A stretch of DNA of 30,292 nt, taken from positions 1-30,292 of IMG/VR virus record IMGVR_UViG_3300011113_000054. The stretch is one strand, 5' to 3'. The notes under the pieces are model-generated. The model was given only the letters and a program-made list of their open reading frames with translations. It was not told where the DNA came from and did no database searches. Positions 8,213 to 16,121 of the stretch are shown piece after piece. This DNA comes from a virus. Numbering within the stretch: position 1 is the first letter of the stretch; the number at the start of each line of letters is the position of its first letter. The position numbers and the translations under genes are program-made.

Positions 8213-8986
8213 ATGGCACTATTGGATTTTTTGTTTGGTGGCGGCAATAACACGCAAACAGTTCGACAAGAAATAGACCCCGCGATCCGCGAAGCCTATC
8301 TTGCAAATCTGGAGCAGGCCAGAGGCGTTGCGGCAGCGCTGCCTGCTCGGCAATTCGCTGGCTTTACTCCACTGTACGAGGCTGGCGAGCGGCAACTTAC
8401 AAACCTCGGATTGACTCCGTTCATGCCAGAGGAGATCGCCGCCTTTCAGAATCCTTATGAGCAGCAGGTGGTGCAGCAAAGCCTGCGAGACATTGAGGAG
8501 CAGCGCCAGATGGCCCAAGCGCAAGAGGCGCAACGCGCCACGGCGGCTCGGGCCTTTGGCGGGAGCCGGCAGGGCGTGGCGCAGTCGCTCACCAACGAGG
8601 CCGCGTTGCAGCAAGCCGCTCGCACTAGCGCACTGCTGCGCCAGCAAGGCTTTGGACAGGCGGCGCAACTGGCGCAGCAGGCTCGGCAGATTGGCCGCCA
8701 GGGGGCGATGGATGTGATCGGGTTGGGCGGTGCCCGTCAGCAGTTGCAGCAGCAGCAGATGGATGCTCTGCGCAACATTGGCCTCGAGCGCCTCGGCATC
8801 TCGCAGGGTGCATTGAGCGGCCAGCTTCCAAACCTCGGGATGACGCAAACATCTCCTTTGTACCGCAACACCGGGTCTAGCATCCTTGGCGGTGCATTGG
8901 CTGGATCGCAGATCGGAAAAGGAATCGAAGGCGTGGGTGCTGGATGGGGCGCAGGCATTGGCGGTTTGCTGGGCCTGCTTGGCTAA
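8213..8986 (+). CDS. Putative internal virion / DNA-ejection protein (small)
   Basis: This 257-residue protein begins MALLDFLFGGGN and has a Gln/Ala/Arg-rich helical middle: NPYEQQVVQQSLRDIEEQRQ, then ARAFGGSRQGVAQSLTNEAA and ALLRQQGFGQAAQLAQQA. It finishes with a Gly-rich, glycine-zipper-like tail (residues ~226-256: LGGALAGSQIGKGIEGVGAG and beyond). The FGGSRQG segment and glycine-zipper tail are features I associate with phage ejection or internal core proteins, analogous to P22 gp7/gp20. Glycine zippers favour membrane insertion, which suits a channel role on infection. AAGGAG precedes ATG 8213. It is the first of a run of three long proteins of similar composition. Confidence 0.7.
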   Translation: MALLDFLFGGGNNTQTVRQEIDPAIREAYLANLEQARGVAAALPARQFAGFTPLYEAGERQLTNLGLTPFMPEEIAAFQNPYEQQVVQQSLRDIEEQRQMAQAQEAQRATAARAFGGSRQGVAQSLTNEAALQQAARTSALLRQQGFGQAAQLAQQARQIGRQGAMDVIGLGGARQQLQQQQMDALRNIGLERLGISQGALSGQLPNLGMTQTSPLYRNTGSSILGGALAGSQIGKGIEGVGAGWGAGIGGLLGLLG

Positions 8987-8995
8987 GGAGTTGAT

Positions 8996-11152
8996 ATGGC
9001 AACGGCATTTGATTATTCGTTCAATGAACCAATTCTGGAAGGTTTGCCAGATGATGTTCAGAACTCAATTCGCAGAATACTTCAAGAAGCCGCGCAGGTA
9101 CGCGCTGACACGACGGACCCACTAAGCTCAAGAGCAGCCAGCCAGCGCAGCCAGGCTGAACTGCTTGAAAATCAGGCCGCTAGGATTTTGATGGCGAACA
9201 GGCCAGATCTAAAAAACATCACCGGCGGGGAAGATAAAGATGCTATTGCGCAACGAAAATTCAACAATCCGTTTTACTATGCTTTAGATGAAAATCAAAA
9301 GGCGGCAGTTGATAAAGAATTTGAAGCTGCAAGTGAAAAAGTGAGGCTTCCGCGAGCATTGCAAGGTCTTGGGATCAGGTACCCTGCCGCTGCACCTCAA
9401 GTCTTTAGTTCTGCCGAGGCGGCGCCTGAAGTCGCTCCTGTTGCCGCTCCTGTTGCTGAAGCGGTTAGCGCACCTGTCGTCGCACCAGCGCAAAGATCTG
9501 TGCAGCCTTCTATTGCAGGTCTGCTCGTTCCAGATGCTGCACCTGCTGCACCTGCCGCACCTGCCGCGAGGAGAAGTCAATCTATTGAAGGATTGCTCGG
9601 GTCGCTATTCGGCGGCAATGAGCTTGAAGACCTGATGACACCGCAGCAACGCGCTGCAATCAATCAGCGCGGGTTGCTCGCGGCAGCAGCGGCGTTGCTG
9701 CAAGCAGGTGGCCCATCAACTCGCAGAGTCAGCCTGGGCCAAGCGCTTGGGTCTGCGCTCGAGGCAGGGCAAACGGGCGCAGAGAGGGCGCAGCAGTCTG
9801 CCTTGACGCAGATGCTGACGCGGCAGAAGCTCGAGGAGGCCAAGCGTTCGCGGGATTTGCAGGCAAACATCGCTAAGTTGTTAACGGGTGGATCTGCTCC
9901 TGCCTCTGCTGGTGGAGAGATTACGGCTGGCGAGGCGCTGGCTGCTCCAGGCATGGCCGCAGGGCCGACTGTTGCTCGGGCCGCGATGATTGGTAAACCT
10001 CGGCCAGCAGCGCCAGCGATGAGCGAAAACGAACTCAAGGCGAGTCAGTACCGCCAGATTGCTGATGTGTATGCGGCAAGTGGCAAAGGTGAAGATGCAA
10101 AGCGTTTCATGGACATTGCTGAGAATCTTGCGCCGACTCGCCAGGAAGTTGTTGGAGAACCAATTCAGACGGCAACGGGATGGATTCAACGCACCAAAAC
10201 TGGAGGCTTTATCCCACTTCCTAAAGATTTTGAGCCAGCCGTTAAGGTTAAGCCGATTGGCGAGCCTTTGATTGTGACGGACAAGAATTCTGGCAATCAA
10301 ATTTTGGTGCAGCGTTACGATGACAGCACCATCAAGCCGCTGGAAGGATTTGGTCCAAAACGTGATCTTGTACTGGAAACGGTAGATGGCCGCGTAGTTG
10401 CAATTGACAAAGCTACTGTGGCACCTGGCACAACATTCGGCACTGGCATATCGCCTGTTGATCAAGCAAGACTTGACATTGAAAAGCAGCGCCTTGATAT
10501 GGAGCGCCGCCGACTTGGTATTAGCGAAGCAGAGTTCGCCCGTAATGCTTATGAGCGCGTCGATACTGCTCAAGGCATTGTGTACGTTCCAAAACGCCCT
10601 GGCGCTCCAATCATCCCGATTACTGACGCCACCGGCAAGCCACTCATGGGTGTTAGTGGAGGCAAAGCTACAGAGGGAGAACTCAACGCAGCAGGGTTTG
10701 CGCTGAGAATGGAAAGAGCAGGAGGAATTATTTCCACATTGCCAGAATCTGCTCGAGCAGGTATTGCCTCTAGTGCTGTTGGAACAATTCCATTTGTTGG
10801 TGGAGTAGGTCAAAGAATTGTGCAATCACCTGAGCAGCAACAATATAAACAAGCGGCAGATGATTGGATTCGTGCCAAGCTCCGTAAGGAATCTGGCGCA
10901 GTTATTGGGAAAGATGAGATGGATCAGGAATACATCACTTATTTCCCTCAAGTTGGAGACTCTGCGGCAGTTGTCGCTCAAAAAGCCGAAGCGCGTAGAG
11001 TGGCAACAGAGGCGATGCGTACATCAGCAGGGCGTGCATATCAACCGTATACGCCACCTCCACCGTCAGCAGCGCCGAAAGAGGGCGACACTTCTAAAGA
11101 TAAAAATGGCAGAAACATTGTCTTCCGTAACAATCGATGGGAGTACAAATAA
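8996..11152 (+). CDS. Putative internal virion / DNA-ejection protein (large)
   Basis: This is a 718-residue protein. The N-terminal ~110 residues are helical and charged (SRAASQRSQAELLENQAARI). Around residues 135-191 lies an Ala/Pro/Val linker (APEVAPVAAPVAEAVSAP), then a helical region with LLAAAAALLQAGGPSTRRVS. A beta-rich segment with TGWIQRTKTGGFIPLP follows, then charged coiled-coil-like DIEKQRLDMERRRLGI. The C-terminal region has the motif DWIRAKLRKESGAVIGKDEM followed by YFPQVGDSAAVVAQKA, which recurs in many phage structural proteins near ejection genes. The position between two other ejection-type proteins supports the call. AAGGAG at 8985-8990 precedes ATG 8996. There is no transglycosylase or protease motif that I can see. 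Confidence 0.7.
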   Translation: MATAFDYSFNEPILEGLPDDVQNSIRRILQEAAQVRADTTDPLSSRAASQRSQAELLENQAARILMANRPDLKNITGGEDKDAIAQRKFNNPFYYALDENQKAAVDKEFEAASEKVRLPRALQGLGIRYPAAAPQVFSSAEAAPEVAPVAAPVAEAVSAPVVAPAQRSVQPSIAGLLVPDAAPAAPAAPAARRSQSIEGLLGSLFGGNELEDLMTPQQRAAINQRGLLAAAAALLQAGGPSTRRVSLGQALGSALEAGQTGAERAQQSALTQMLTRQKLEEAKRSRDLQANIAKLLTGGSAPASAGGEITAGEALAAPGMAAGPTVARAAMIGKPRPAAPAMSENELKASQYRQIADVYAASGKGEDAKRFMDIAENLAPTRQEVVGEPIQTATGWIQRTKTGGFIPLPKDFEPAVKVKPIGEPLIVTDKNSGNQILVQRYDDSTIKPLEGFGPKRDLVLETVDGRVVAIDKATVAPGTTFGTGISPVDQARLDIEKQRLDMERRRLGISEAEFARNAYERVDTAQGIVYVPKRPGAPIIPITDATGKPLMGVSGGKATEGELNAAGFALRMERAGGIISTLPESARAGIASSAVGTIPFVGGVGQRIVQSPEQQQYKQAADDWIRAKLRKESGAVIGKDEMDQEYITYFPQVGDSAAVVAQKAEARRVATEAMRTSAGRAYQPYTPPPPSAAPKEGDTSKDKNGRNIVFRNNRWEYK

Positions 11153-13152
11153 TGGCAACATCTTTGCGCTCAGGCATGGCGGTTCCGATGGATGACTTGC
11201 CAGAGAATTTGCGCGATGCGGCATCAGGTCAGCCTGTCCCACTAAGTGCATTGCCTGCCGATTTAGTCCAGGCGCTTGAATCTGCCCTTAATCTTTCCAT
11301 GGTAGGGGACAAGCAATCGATTCCTATTGGTGATACGTTGCTGCGCCAGCTTGGCCTTACCGCTAGAGCGGTTGGCCCTGTAGCCATAGGCGCTCTTGGC
11401 GGTGGTGCTGTGGCTGGGCCTCCTGGAGCGGCAGTAGGCGCTCTCGGTGTTGGACTTGGCACCATGATTGGAGATCCTTTAATCACGCTATTTAATCGTG
11501 CCGCTGGAACTAATATCAGCACACCAAGTCAAGCAATTGAAGGCGCGATGACTAGGATGGGGCTGCCTGAGCCAGCGACACCTACTGAGCGCGTCATGCA
11601 AGATGTGGTCAGGGCTGGAACATCAGCAGCCGGCTCTGCTCGCGGTGCTGGCGTGATTTCTGAGAACATCTTACGCGGTGCAGGGATGCAGGGTGTGCCT
11701 GTTATGGGGCCTGCTGCTCCAATCTCTGCGCAGGTTATGCAAGCATTGTCGCGGTATCCGTCTCAACAAGTTGTAGGCGCAAGCATGGCCGGCGGCGCTG
11801 GTGGTGCCTTGAGGGAGTCAGAGGCAAGCCCTCTTGCGCAGATTGGCGGCGCAATGGCTGCTGGCATGATGGCGCCAGGCGGTCCTCGATTGCCTTTAAC
11901 TGCTCGCGCACTTGAGGCGCCTGGAGCGATGATTAAACCTTTCACAGAGACGGGCCGCGAGATCATCGTCGGCAATGTGCTGAACCGTCTTGCAACGACA
12001 CCGCAAGCCACAGCAGCACGCCTTGCTGCCGCAGAGCCGCTAGTTCCTGGTGTCAGGCCAACGACTGCTGCTGCCGCTCAAGATCCAGGTCTTGCCGCCG
12101 CCGAGACTGCCATTAGGGCATTGGATCAGTCAGGCGCTTTCCCGTCTCAGTTGTCTGCAAACCAGCAGGCGATCCTTGAGGCTTATCGGCGTCTGTCTGG
12201 CCGGCCTGGATCAATTGAGAGGGCAGAAGCAAAGCGTACAGAGATCACTGCTCCAATGCGTCAGCAAGCATTTGAGTCCGTTACGGTACGCCCAGAGACT
12301 TTCCAATCTGGCATTGCATTGACCGTTGACAGAGCTATCGAAAACATCAGGAATAGTCCTGCTGGAGTTCGCCAAGACGTTGAAACAGCAATGAATTGGG
12401 CTACATCGCGGATTGCCAAGGCTCGCACCCCAATGGAGTTGTACGAAGTCCGAAAGGACTTGTCAGCGGCAATGCAAGGCAAATACAACCAAGATGTTCC
12501 GAGCTTGCGTCTTGCAAAAGGTCAATTGTCTGATGTTGTGCGCGAGGTTGATGCAGTCATTGAAGCATCTGCGCCGGGGTTCAGGGCATACATGGACAAA
12601 TTCTCTAGGATGTCTCAGCCCATTGACCAGATGCGCATACTGCAAGACATTGAGCGCAGAGCAACTACTGGTCAGCCTAACCTGATGACGGGAGAGCCGG
12701 TCATCGCAGCAGGATCTCTGCGACGACAACTGGCAACGCGATCAGCAGAGATCGGCGCTGAGTTGTCTCCAGCAGCGCAGCGCAAGCTGGATAACATCGT
12801 AGATGAAATCAATCGCGGCATGGCGGCTACTGCGCCAGGAGTTAAGCCACCGGGATCTGATACCTTCAAAAACATGAGCATGGGCAATCTGATCGGTCGC
12901 GTATTCAGCGAATCGCTGGCGACCGATACGACACTGCGCACCATGACTAGGCCGCTTGACTTCCTTTATCGGCTGCCAGATCAGCAGATCCAGCAATTGC
13001 TTGTTGAGGCGATGCTTGATCCCAAACTTGCGGCATTGATGATGACTAAAGCCAGCACGATGCGCGTTGAACCTTTGGCAAGATCTCTGAGACAAAAGGC
13101 AGAGCAACTAGGATTCGGTACTGCAATTGGCGCTACAGGAGCAGCACAGTAA
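11152..13152 (+). CDS. Putative internal virion / DNA-ejection protein with hydrophobic glycine-rich segment
   Basis: This 666-residue protein starts at ATG 11152, sharing one base with the upstream TAA; the frame is open back to 11137. Residues ~77-107 are a long Gly/Ala/Val hydrophobic stretch (VAIGALGGGAVAGPPGAAVG) that could insert in a membrane, and there are further Gly/Ala-rich segments near 200-245. The rest is helical and charged: TAMNWATSRIAKARTPMELY, then LRLAKGQLSDVVREVDAVIE and FRAYMDKFSRMSQPIDQMRI. The helical half looks like the rod-forming part of an ejection protein. No enzyme motif was found. It is third in the ejection run and abuts the ADP-ribosyltransferase gene directly. 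Confidence 0.68.
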   Translation: MATSLRSGMAVPMDDLPENLRDAASGQPVPLSALPADLVQALESALNLSMVGDKQSIPIGDTLLRQLGLTARAVGPVAIGALGGGAVAGPPGAAVGALGVGLGTMIGDPLITLFNRAAGTNISTPSQAIEGAMTRMGLPEPATPTERVMQDVVRAGTSAAGSARGAGVISENILRGAGMQGVPVMGPAAPISAQVMQALSRYPSQQVVGASMAGGAGGALRESEASPLAQIGGAMAAGMMAPGGPRLPLTARALEAPGAMIKPFTETGREIIVGNVLNRLATTPQATAARLAAAEPLVPGVRPTTAAAAQDPGLAAAETAIRALDQSGAFPSQLSANQQAILEAYRRLSGRPGSIERAEAKRTEITAPMRQQAFESVTVRPETFQSGIALTVDRAIENIRNSPAGVRQDVETAMNWATSRIAKARTPMELYEVRKDLSAAMQGKYNQDVPSLRLAKGQLSDVVREVDAVIEASAPGFRAYMDKFSRMSQPIDQMRILQDIERRATTGQPNLMTGEPVIAAGSLRRQLATRSAEIGAELSPAAQRKLDNIVDEINRGMAATAPGVKPPGSDTFKNMSMGNLIGRVFSESLATDTTLRTMTRPLDFLYRLPDQQIQQLLVEAMLDPKLAALMMTKASTMRVEPLARSLRQKAEQLGFGTAIGATGAAQ

Positions 13153-14220
13153 ATGGCCGACTACATACGCCCCACACCCCGCAACCCGATCCTTGGTCTG
13201 CTGGCCGACGCCTTAACGGGTGGCGTCGAATGGATGCGCGACCGGCGCCAGACTCAGCAGATGCAAGGACTCGGTGGCCTGCTTGCTGAAACCGGCATCC
13301 CAGCCACGATGGAGCGCCTGTCTTATGGCGAGCCTCTGACCAAGGGCAAAGGCATGACGACCCGCCTGCGCCCGGAGGCAGAGGCGGCTCTGATGACTCT
13401 GGGCCCGGAAGCTGTGCCGATTGGCCGGGGGGCGGCGGCGGCAGTGAAGGCCACGAAGGGGTTGCCGGTGGGGGCCGCGACTGTGTATCACGGTTCGCCA
13501 TATCGCTTCCAGCGATTCGACCCCACGAAGATCGGATCAGGTGAAGGTGCGCAGTCTTACGGGTATGGGCACTATGTGGCTGAGTCGCCTGCTGTTGCCA
13601 AAGGCTATCAGGAGACTCTTTCCTATAAAGCATTTGACCTATCTCCAGAGGCTGAAAAAAGAGGACTGAATCTTTCCGCTGGTGCGCGTGGTGAGTTTAT
13701 GAGGCAAGTTAGAACTGACGCTCCTCCTGAAGTCTTAGCAAAAAGATTGCAGAACGCCAATATTTCGGCAAGAAGTTTGCCCCAGGAAAAATTGGCCGAT
13801 CTTTTTAAGGCATACAAAGAGCAAGGCGGTGGCGCCCTCTACACCATCGACCTGCCTGATCCCGCGATTGCAAGGATGCTGGATTGGGATAAGCCGCTGA
13901 GTGAGCAATACAGTATCGCTGAGAGAATGAAGAATGCTCTAACGGGGCCAGGATCGCCGCTATCGCCAGTAAGAAGGTTTGAGGCAAAAGACTGGCTCAC
14001 AGATCCAGTGAGAATGCGCAATCTCTCTCCACAAAGTTTTGCTGATCTAAAAGACCCTCAAATTGTTGAGCAGTTGCGTCAAGCAGGCATCCCCGGCATC
14101 CGCTACCTCGACCAAGGCTCTCGCGGCGCAGGTCAAGGAACCAGCAACTTCGTTGTGTTCCCTGGCGAGGAAGACCTGCTGCGCATCCTTAGCGTTGATG
14201 GCGGTCTTCTCGGACGCTAA
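13153..14220 (+). CDS. Predicted ADP-ribosyltransferase of the phage/polyvalent-protein type
   Basis: This 355-residue protein has an N-terminal ~105-residue helical region and a C-terminal ART-like domain. The domain opens VYHGSPYRFQRFDPTKIGSG; His113-Gly-Ser is the expected NAD-binding His motif. GYGHYVAES follows with Tyr141, and the end has GIPGIRYLDQGSRGAGQGTS followed by NFVVF and acidic residues at 339-341. This arrangement matches ART domains found in phage and polyvalent proteins. The catalytic third residue is not certain. The reaction would be transfer of ADP-ribose from NAD to an unknown host target. The gene abuts the third ejection gene, so the protein may travel in the virion and be injected. 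Its stop overlaps the convergent resolvase gene by four bases. Confidence 0.78.
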   Translation: MADYIRPTPRNPILGLLADALTGGVEWMRDRRQTQQMQGLGGLLAETGIPATMERLSYGEPLTKGKGMTTRLRPEAEAALMTLGPEAVPIGRGAAAAVKATKGLPVGAATVYHGSPYRFQRFDPTKIGSGEGAQSYGYGHYVAESPAVAKGYQETLSYKAFDLSPEAEKRGLNLSAGARGEFMRQVRTDAPPEVLAKRLQNANISARSLPQEKLADLFKAYKEQGGGALYTIDLPDPAIARMLDWDKPLSEQYSIAERMKNALTGPGSPLSPVRRFEAKDWLTDPVRMRNLSPQSFADLKDPQIVEQLRQAGIPGIRYLDQGSRGAGQGTSNFVVFPGEEDLLRILSVDGGLLGR

Positions 14221-14684
14221 CGCTGCCTCGCCCCATAAGCCGCGATCAGCGCGGCATCTGAACGCCCATCATCCTTGACGCGAGCGAACTGGGCAGCGTG
14301 CGCCGGGAAAAGCTGGGCGGCGCGGTAGCGCGAACCATCCTTGCCCTGCGGTACATCGAGCGCCTTCTGCCAGGTTCTCGGCGATATCGTCGTGGTGGGA
14401 ATGTCCAGCGCCGCCAGGATTCCCAGCACCACACCGAGGCTCTGCCCCATTGAGAACATCGAGGTCACGCCTTGGCCTGGCATCGCATTGAGGCGCTCGA
14501 GGTACGCGCTCGCGGGTGCAGCCTGCCTGATAAGGCGTGCGAGTTCTGCGGCGTTGACCATGCGCTTATTCTTGCCGTTACGCTCCATGCTGAAGGTCGG
14601 CATATCGTGGACATCGATCAGGCGATCTCCCTCGACCACCGCGATGGCGCCATTGAGGCCGATGTCGATGCCCAGGGTTCTCAC
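14217..14684 (-). CDS. RuvC-like Holliday-junction resolvase
   Basis: This 155-residue protein is a predicted RNase H-fold endonuclease that resolves branched DNA during recombination and before packaging. The acidic residues expected for two-metal catalysis are present: Asp7 in LGIDIGLNGAI, Glu63 in AYLERLNAMPGQG, and Asp138/139 with Asp143 in VKDDGRSDAALIAAYG. The central SMGQSLGVVLGILAAL helix and the TWQKALDVPQGKDGSRYRA segment are typical of phage RuvC-type proteins. Length fits the family. Its start overlaps the HTH gene stop (ATGA, 14681-14684), so the two form a leftward operon. The 3' end overlaps the ART gene end on the other strand. Confidence 0.88.
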   Translation of the reverse strand: MRTLGIDIGLNGAIAVVEGDRLIDVHDMPTFSMERNGKNKRMVNAAELARLIRQAAPASAYLERLNAMPGQGVTSMFSMGQSLGVVLGILAALDIPTTTISPRTWQKALDVPQGKDGSRYRAAQLFPAHAAQFARVKDDGRSDAALIAAYGARQR

Positions 14685-14923
14685 GCCTGCTCGGCCTTTT
14701 CCAGCGTCTGTGAGAGCGTTTTGATGCGAGCAGCTACCAGTGCCTCGGTTGCCTGCTCCAGACGCCTGACGGCGCTGTAAAGCGGCTCCGTGACGCCATT
14801 GGCCCAGCGGCTGACCTGCGACTGATCGATCTCCGCGACGCGGCAGACGTCGCTCATCTTGAAGCCGGCAGCGGCAGCTTTGGCCTTGATGTCAGAAAGT
14901 GCTTGCTGGGCGAGGGTATTCAT
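14681..14923 (-). CDS. Small HTH DNA-binding regulator (Cro/CI-like)
   Basis: This 80-residue protein has a helix-turn-helix in residues ~20-50 (FKMSDVCRVAEIDQSQVSRW, then ANGVTEP), where SQVSRW is the typical recognition-helix ending of XRE/Cro-type proteins. The C-terminal half is a charged helix that could dimerise. It lacks the protease-like domain of full CI repressors, so it is more like Cro or a small repressor. The promoter is so close that the mRNA would begin at or near the ATG. It sits beside divergent early genes with a palindrome over its own -35 box, which suggests autoregulation and control of the early/late choice. Confidence 0.78.
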   Translation of the reverse strand: MNTLAQQALSDIKAKAAAAGFKMSDVCRVAEIDQSQVSRWANGVTEPLYSAVRRLEQATEALVAARIKTLSQTLEKAEQA

Positions 14924-14930
14924 GCCTAGA

Positions 14931-14960
14931 ATTGTAAGGCCAGCATGACTTATCAGTCAA
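14931..14960 (-). promoter_or_regulatory. Leftward promoter of the HTH-resolvase operon, predicted leaderless
   Basis: Read on the minus strand, TTGACT (14955-14960) and TACAAT (14931-14936) are separated by 18 bp, close to the sigma-70 consensus. The ATG begins only seven bases beyond the -10 box, so transcription would start at or next to the start codon and no ribosome site can precede it. Leaderless mRNA is known for the lambda cI repressor transcribed from PRM, so the arrangement suits a regulator. This is a prediction from consensus match only. Confidence 0.68.
14946..14959. promoter_or_regulatory. Candidate operator palindrome over the leftward -35 box
   Basis: TGACT-TATC-AGTCA is an inverted repeat with perfect 5-bp arms and a 4-bp spacer. 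Its right arm coincides with the -35 element of the leftward promoter. The size is typical for a dimeric HTH protein, and the adjacent gene encodes one. I see no second clear copy by the rightward promoter, so only autorepression is suggested. Confidence 0.5.
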
Positions 14961-14975
14961 ATGGCAGGGCAAAAA

Positions 14976-15066
14976 GGGGGCGAGGTACAACCCCGCCCCG
15001 AAGCATGGCAACTGCGGGGAGACGCCGCAGCTAAGGCGTGAGAAACTCAAAAACCCGCGCCTCACG
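14976..15066. repeat. Cluster of three hairpin-forming inverted repeats between divergent promoters
   Basis: There are three inverted repeats in 91 bp: GGGGCG (14977-14982) with CGCCCC (14994-14999); CTGCGG (15012-15017) with CCGCAG (15025-15030); and CGTGAG (15037-15042) with CTCACG (15061-15066). They lie behind both -35 boxes, so neither predicted promoter transcribes them. They may be protein-binding sites, a small RNA, or a DNA structure element. No ORF of note is present here and the rest of the 246-bp gap shows only the two promoters. Confidence 0.5.
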
Positions 15067-15109
15067 GTTGATTATCCTGCTCGGAATAGTTGAGTAAAGT
15101 GTAGGGGAG

Positions 15110-15137
15110 TTGACGAGATTAGCAAATCATGTATGAT
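15110..15137 (+). promoter_or_regulatory. Rightward early promoter
   Basis: TTGACG (15110-15115) and TATGAT (15132-15137) are separated by 16 bp, each one base from sigma-70 consensus. The first gene starts at 15170, leaving a leader of roughly 25 bases with GGGAGA at 15158-15163. All genes from here to the terminator at 18791-18818 run the same way with little or no spacing, so this is probably the main early promoter. Confidence 0.7.
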
Positions 15138-15169
15138 GCAGTCATCAGCAACCAAACGGGAGAAACGAC

Positions 15170-15445
15170 ATGACCACAAAGACCCTTACAAAAACACAAC
15201 AGCAAGTGCTGGAAGCAATGCTTGCTCGGAAAGCACGCGGCGAGTCCATCATTCCTGCCCTTGACGCAAAAGCCTTGGGTGGTCTCACTCAGCGCGAAAA
15301 GAACGAAAAGATTGGCATTTATCCAGACGGCGAGTGGTTTGGCGGTCGTGTCGTCAAAGGTGCAGGCATTCGCACCTTGTACGCTCTGCTCAACCTCGGC
15401 CTAGTTCGATGCGATGAAGGCATCTGGATTGCCACCGTCGCGTAA
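15170..15445 (+). CDS. First early-operon gene, hypothetical protein
   Basis: This is a 91-residue basic protein. The N-terminal third is helical (TKTQQQVLEAMLARKARGES), then comes a Gly-rich middle (IGIYPDGEWFGGRVVKGAGI) and a helical/beta end with LYALLNLGLVRCDEGIWIAT. The end pattern, a helix followed by a short beta hairpin, resembles the wing of a winged-helix fold, as in proteins where TLxxLxxxGLV precedes a wing, but no family was recognised. It is the first gene after the strong rightward promoter and has a clear GGGAGA site, so it should be made earliest and strongly; an anti-host or regulatory role is an inference from place. Confidence 0.72.
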   Translation: MTTKTLTKTQQQVLEAMLARKARGESIIPALDAKALGGLTQREKNEKIGIYPDGEWFGGRVVKGAGIRTLYALLNLGLVRCDEGIWIATVA

Positions 15446-15474
15446 GCCTAGCTTCACCACCAAGGAGACCCACC

Positions 15475-15648
15475 ATGAACACCACCCGCCGCCACCCGCG
15501 CACACTTGAACAGGCCTTCGGCCCCTACGAGCGAGGCCACATCTACGAGGAGGTTGAGCCTCTGCCGCTGTGCGATAAGGTGATCCTCGCAATCAGCGGC
15601 AGCATCGCCGTTGGTCTGCTGACCTGTATGCTCTTTGGAGTCATCTGA
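15475..15648 (+). CDS. Small membrane protein in the early operon
   Basis: This 57-residue protein starts at ATG 15475 with AAGGAG (15461-15466) upstream. The first 35 residues are soluble and charged (RTLEQAFGPYERGHIYEEVE). Residues ~36-57 form one hydrophobic C-terminal span (VILAISGSIAVGLLTCMLFG). A tail-anchored topology is predicted, with the N-terminus in the cytoplasm. The stop overlaps the next start (TGATG). I recognise no family. Early phage membrane proteins of this size often alter host membrane functions or exclude other phages, but nothing here shows which. Confidence 0.65.
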   Translation: MNTTRRHPRTLEQAFGPYERGHIYEEVEPLPLCDKVILAISGSIAVGLLTCMLFGVI

Positions 15649-15857
15649 TGGTGCAGCAGCAACTCAAGGAGATCGTCGAGCAGATCGCCACCGAGATGGC
15701 CCCGCGCTCCAGCGCGCTCGGTGTCCTCACCTCGGCAGACCTGCGCTCCATCATTGAGCGTGCGGCAGAGCAGGGGGCCATTGCTGGCTGGCTCTGTGGT
15801 ATGCGCACCGCGAGCAACATCGTCAAGCAGCAGCAGGAGGCATTGAGCCATGACTGA
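15648..15857 (+). CDS. Small hypothetical early protein
   Basis: This 69-residue, mostly helical protein has LKEIVEQIATEMAPRS followed by ADLRSIIERAAEQGAIAGWL and a final charged helix. There are no membrane spans and no metal-binding pattern; a single Cys lies in the GWLCGMR segment. It is coupled to the previous gene by TGATG and overlaps the next by eight bases, which supports true coding. I do not recognise it. A small helical bundle acting through protein contact is the only structural suggestion. Confidence 0.62.
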   Translation: MVQQQLKEIVEQIATEMAPRSSALGVLTSADLRSIIERAAEQGAIAGWLCGMRTASNIVKQQQEALSHD

Positions 15858-16119
15858 CCGAGAGATTATGGAGCAGGCACTGGAGGCGTTGCAAGCTGTC
15901 AAGGAAGCGCCGAGCAAGGACGAAATACAGAGAGCATGGATCGTTTCTGATCTGCTGCGAAGAAGGCTGGCGCAGCCAGAGCAGGAGCCGGTATTGCTCA
16001 ACAATGGGAGGCTGACGCAGTATGCGGACGGGCGCATCGGCGTGGGTACTCCTGCCGAGCAGGAGCTTGTCATCGACTGCCCTCGGTGCGGCCATTGCTT
16101 CCCACAGCGCAAGGAGTAA
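15850..16119 (+). CDS. Small hypothetical early protein with C-terminal CxxC pair
   Basis: This 89-residue protein has an N-terminal helix (DREIMEQALEALQAVKEAPS), a central section with a Gly-rich turn, and a C-terminal DCPRCGHCFPQRKE. The three Cys plus His near the end resemble half of a zinc ribbon; a full four-ligand site would need either CxxC with His/Cys or dimerisation. The N-terminal EALEALE-type helix is a common opening in small phage proteins. It overlaps the upstream gene by eight bases. No function can be assigned. Confidence 0.65.
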   Translation: MTDREIMEQALEALQAVKEAPSKDEIQRAWIVSDLLRRRLAQPEQEPVLLNNGRLTQYADGRIGVGTPAEQELVIDCPRCGHCFPQRKE

Positions 16120-16121
16120 GC

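Noticed and set aside
9881-10825. Minus-strand ORF of 314 codons opposite the large ejection protein gene
   Set aside because: It is Ser/Asn/Arg/Cys-rich with no recognisable domain, lies wholly opposite a better gene and has no coupling or ribosome site; it is a shadow of the plus-strand codon pattern.
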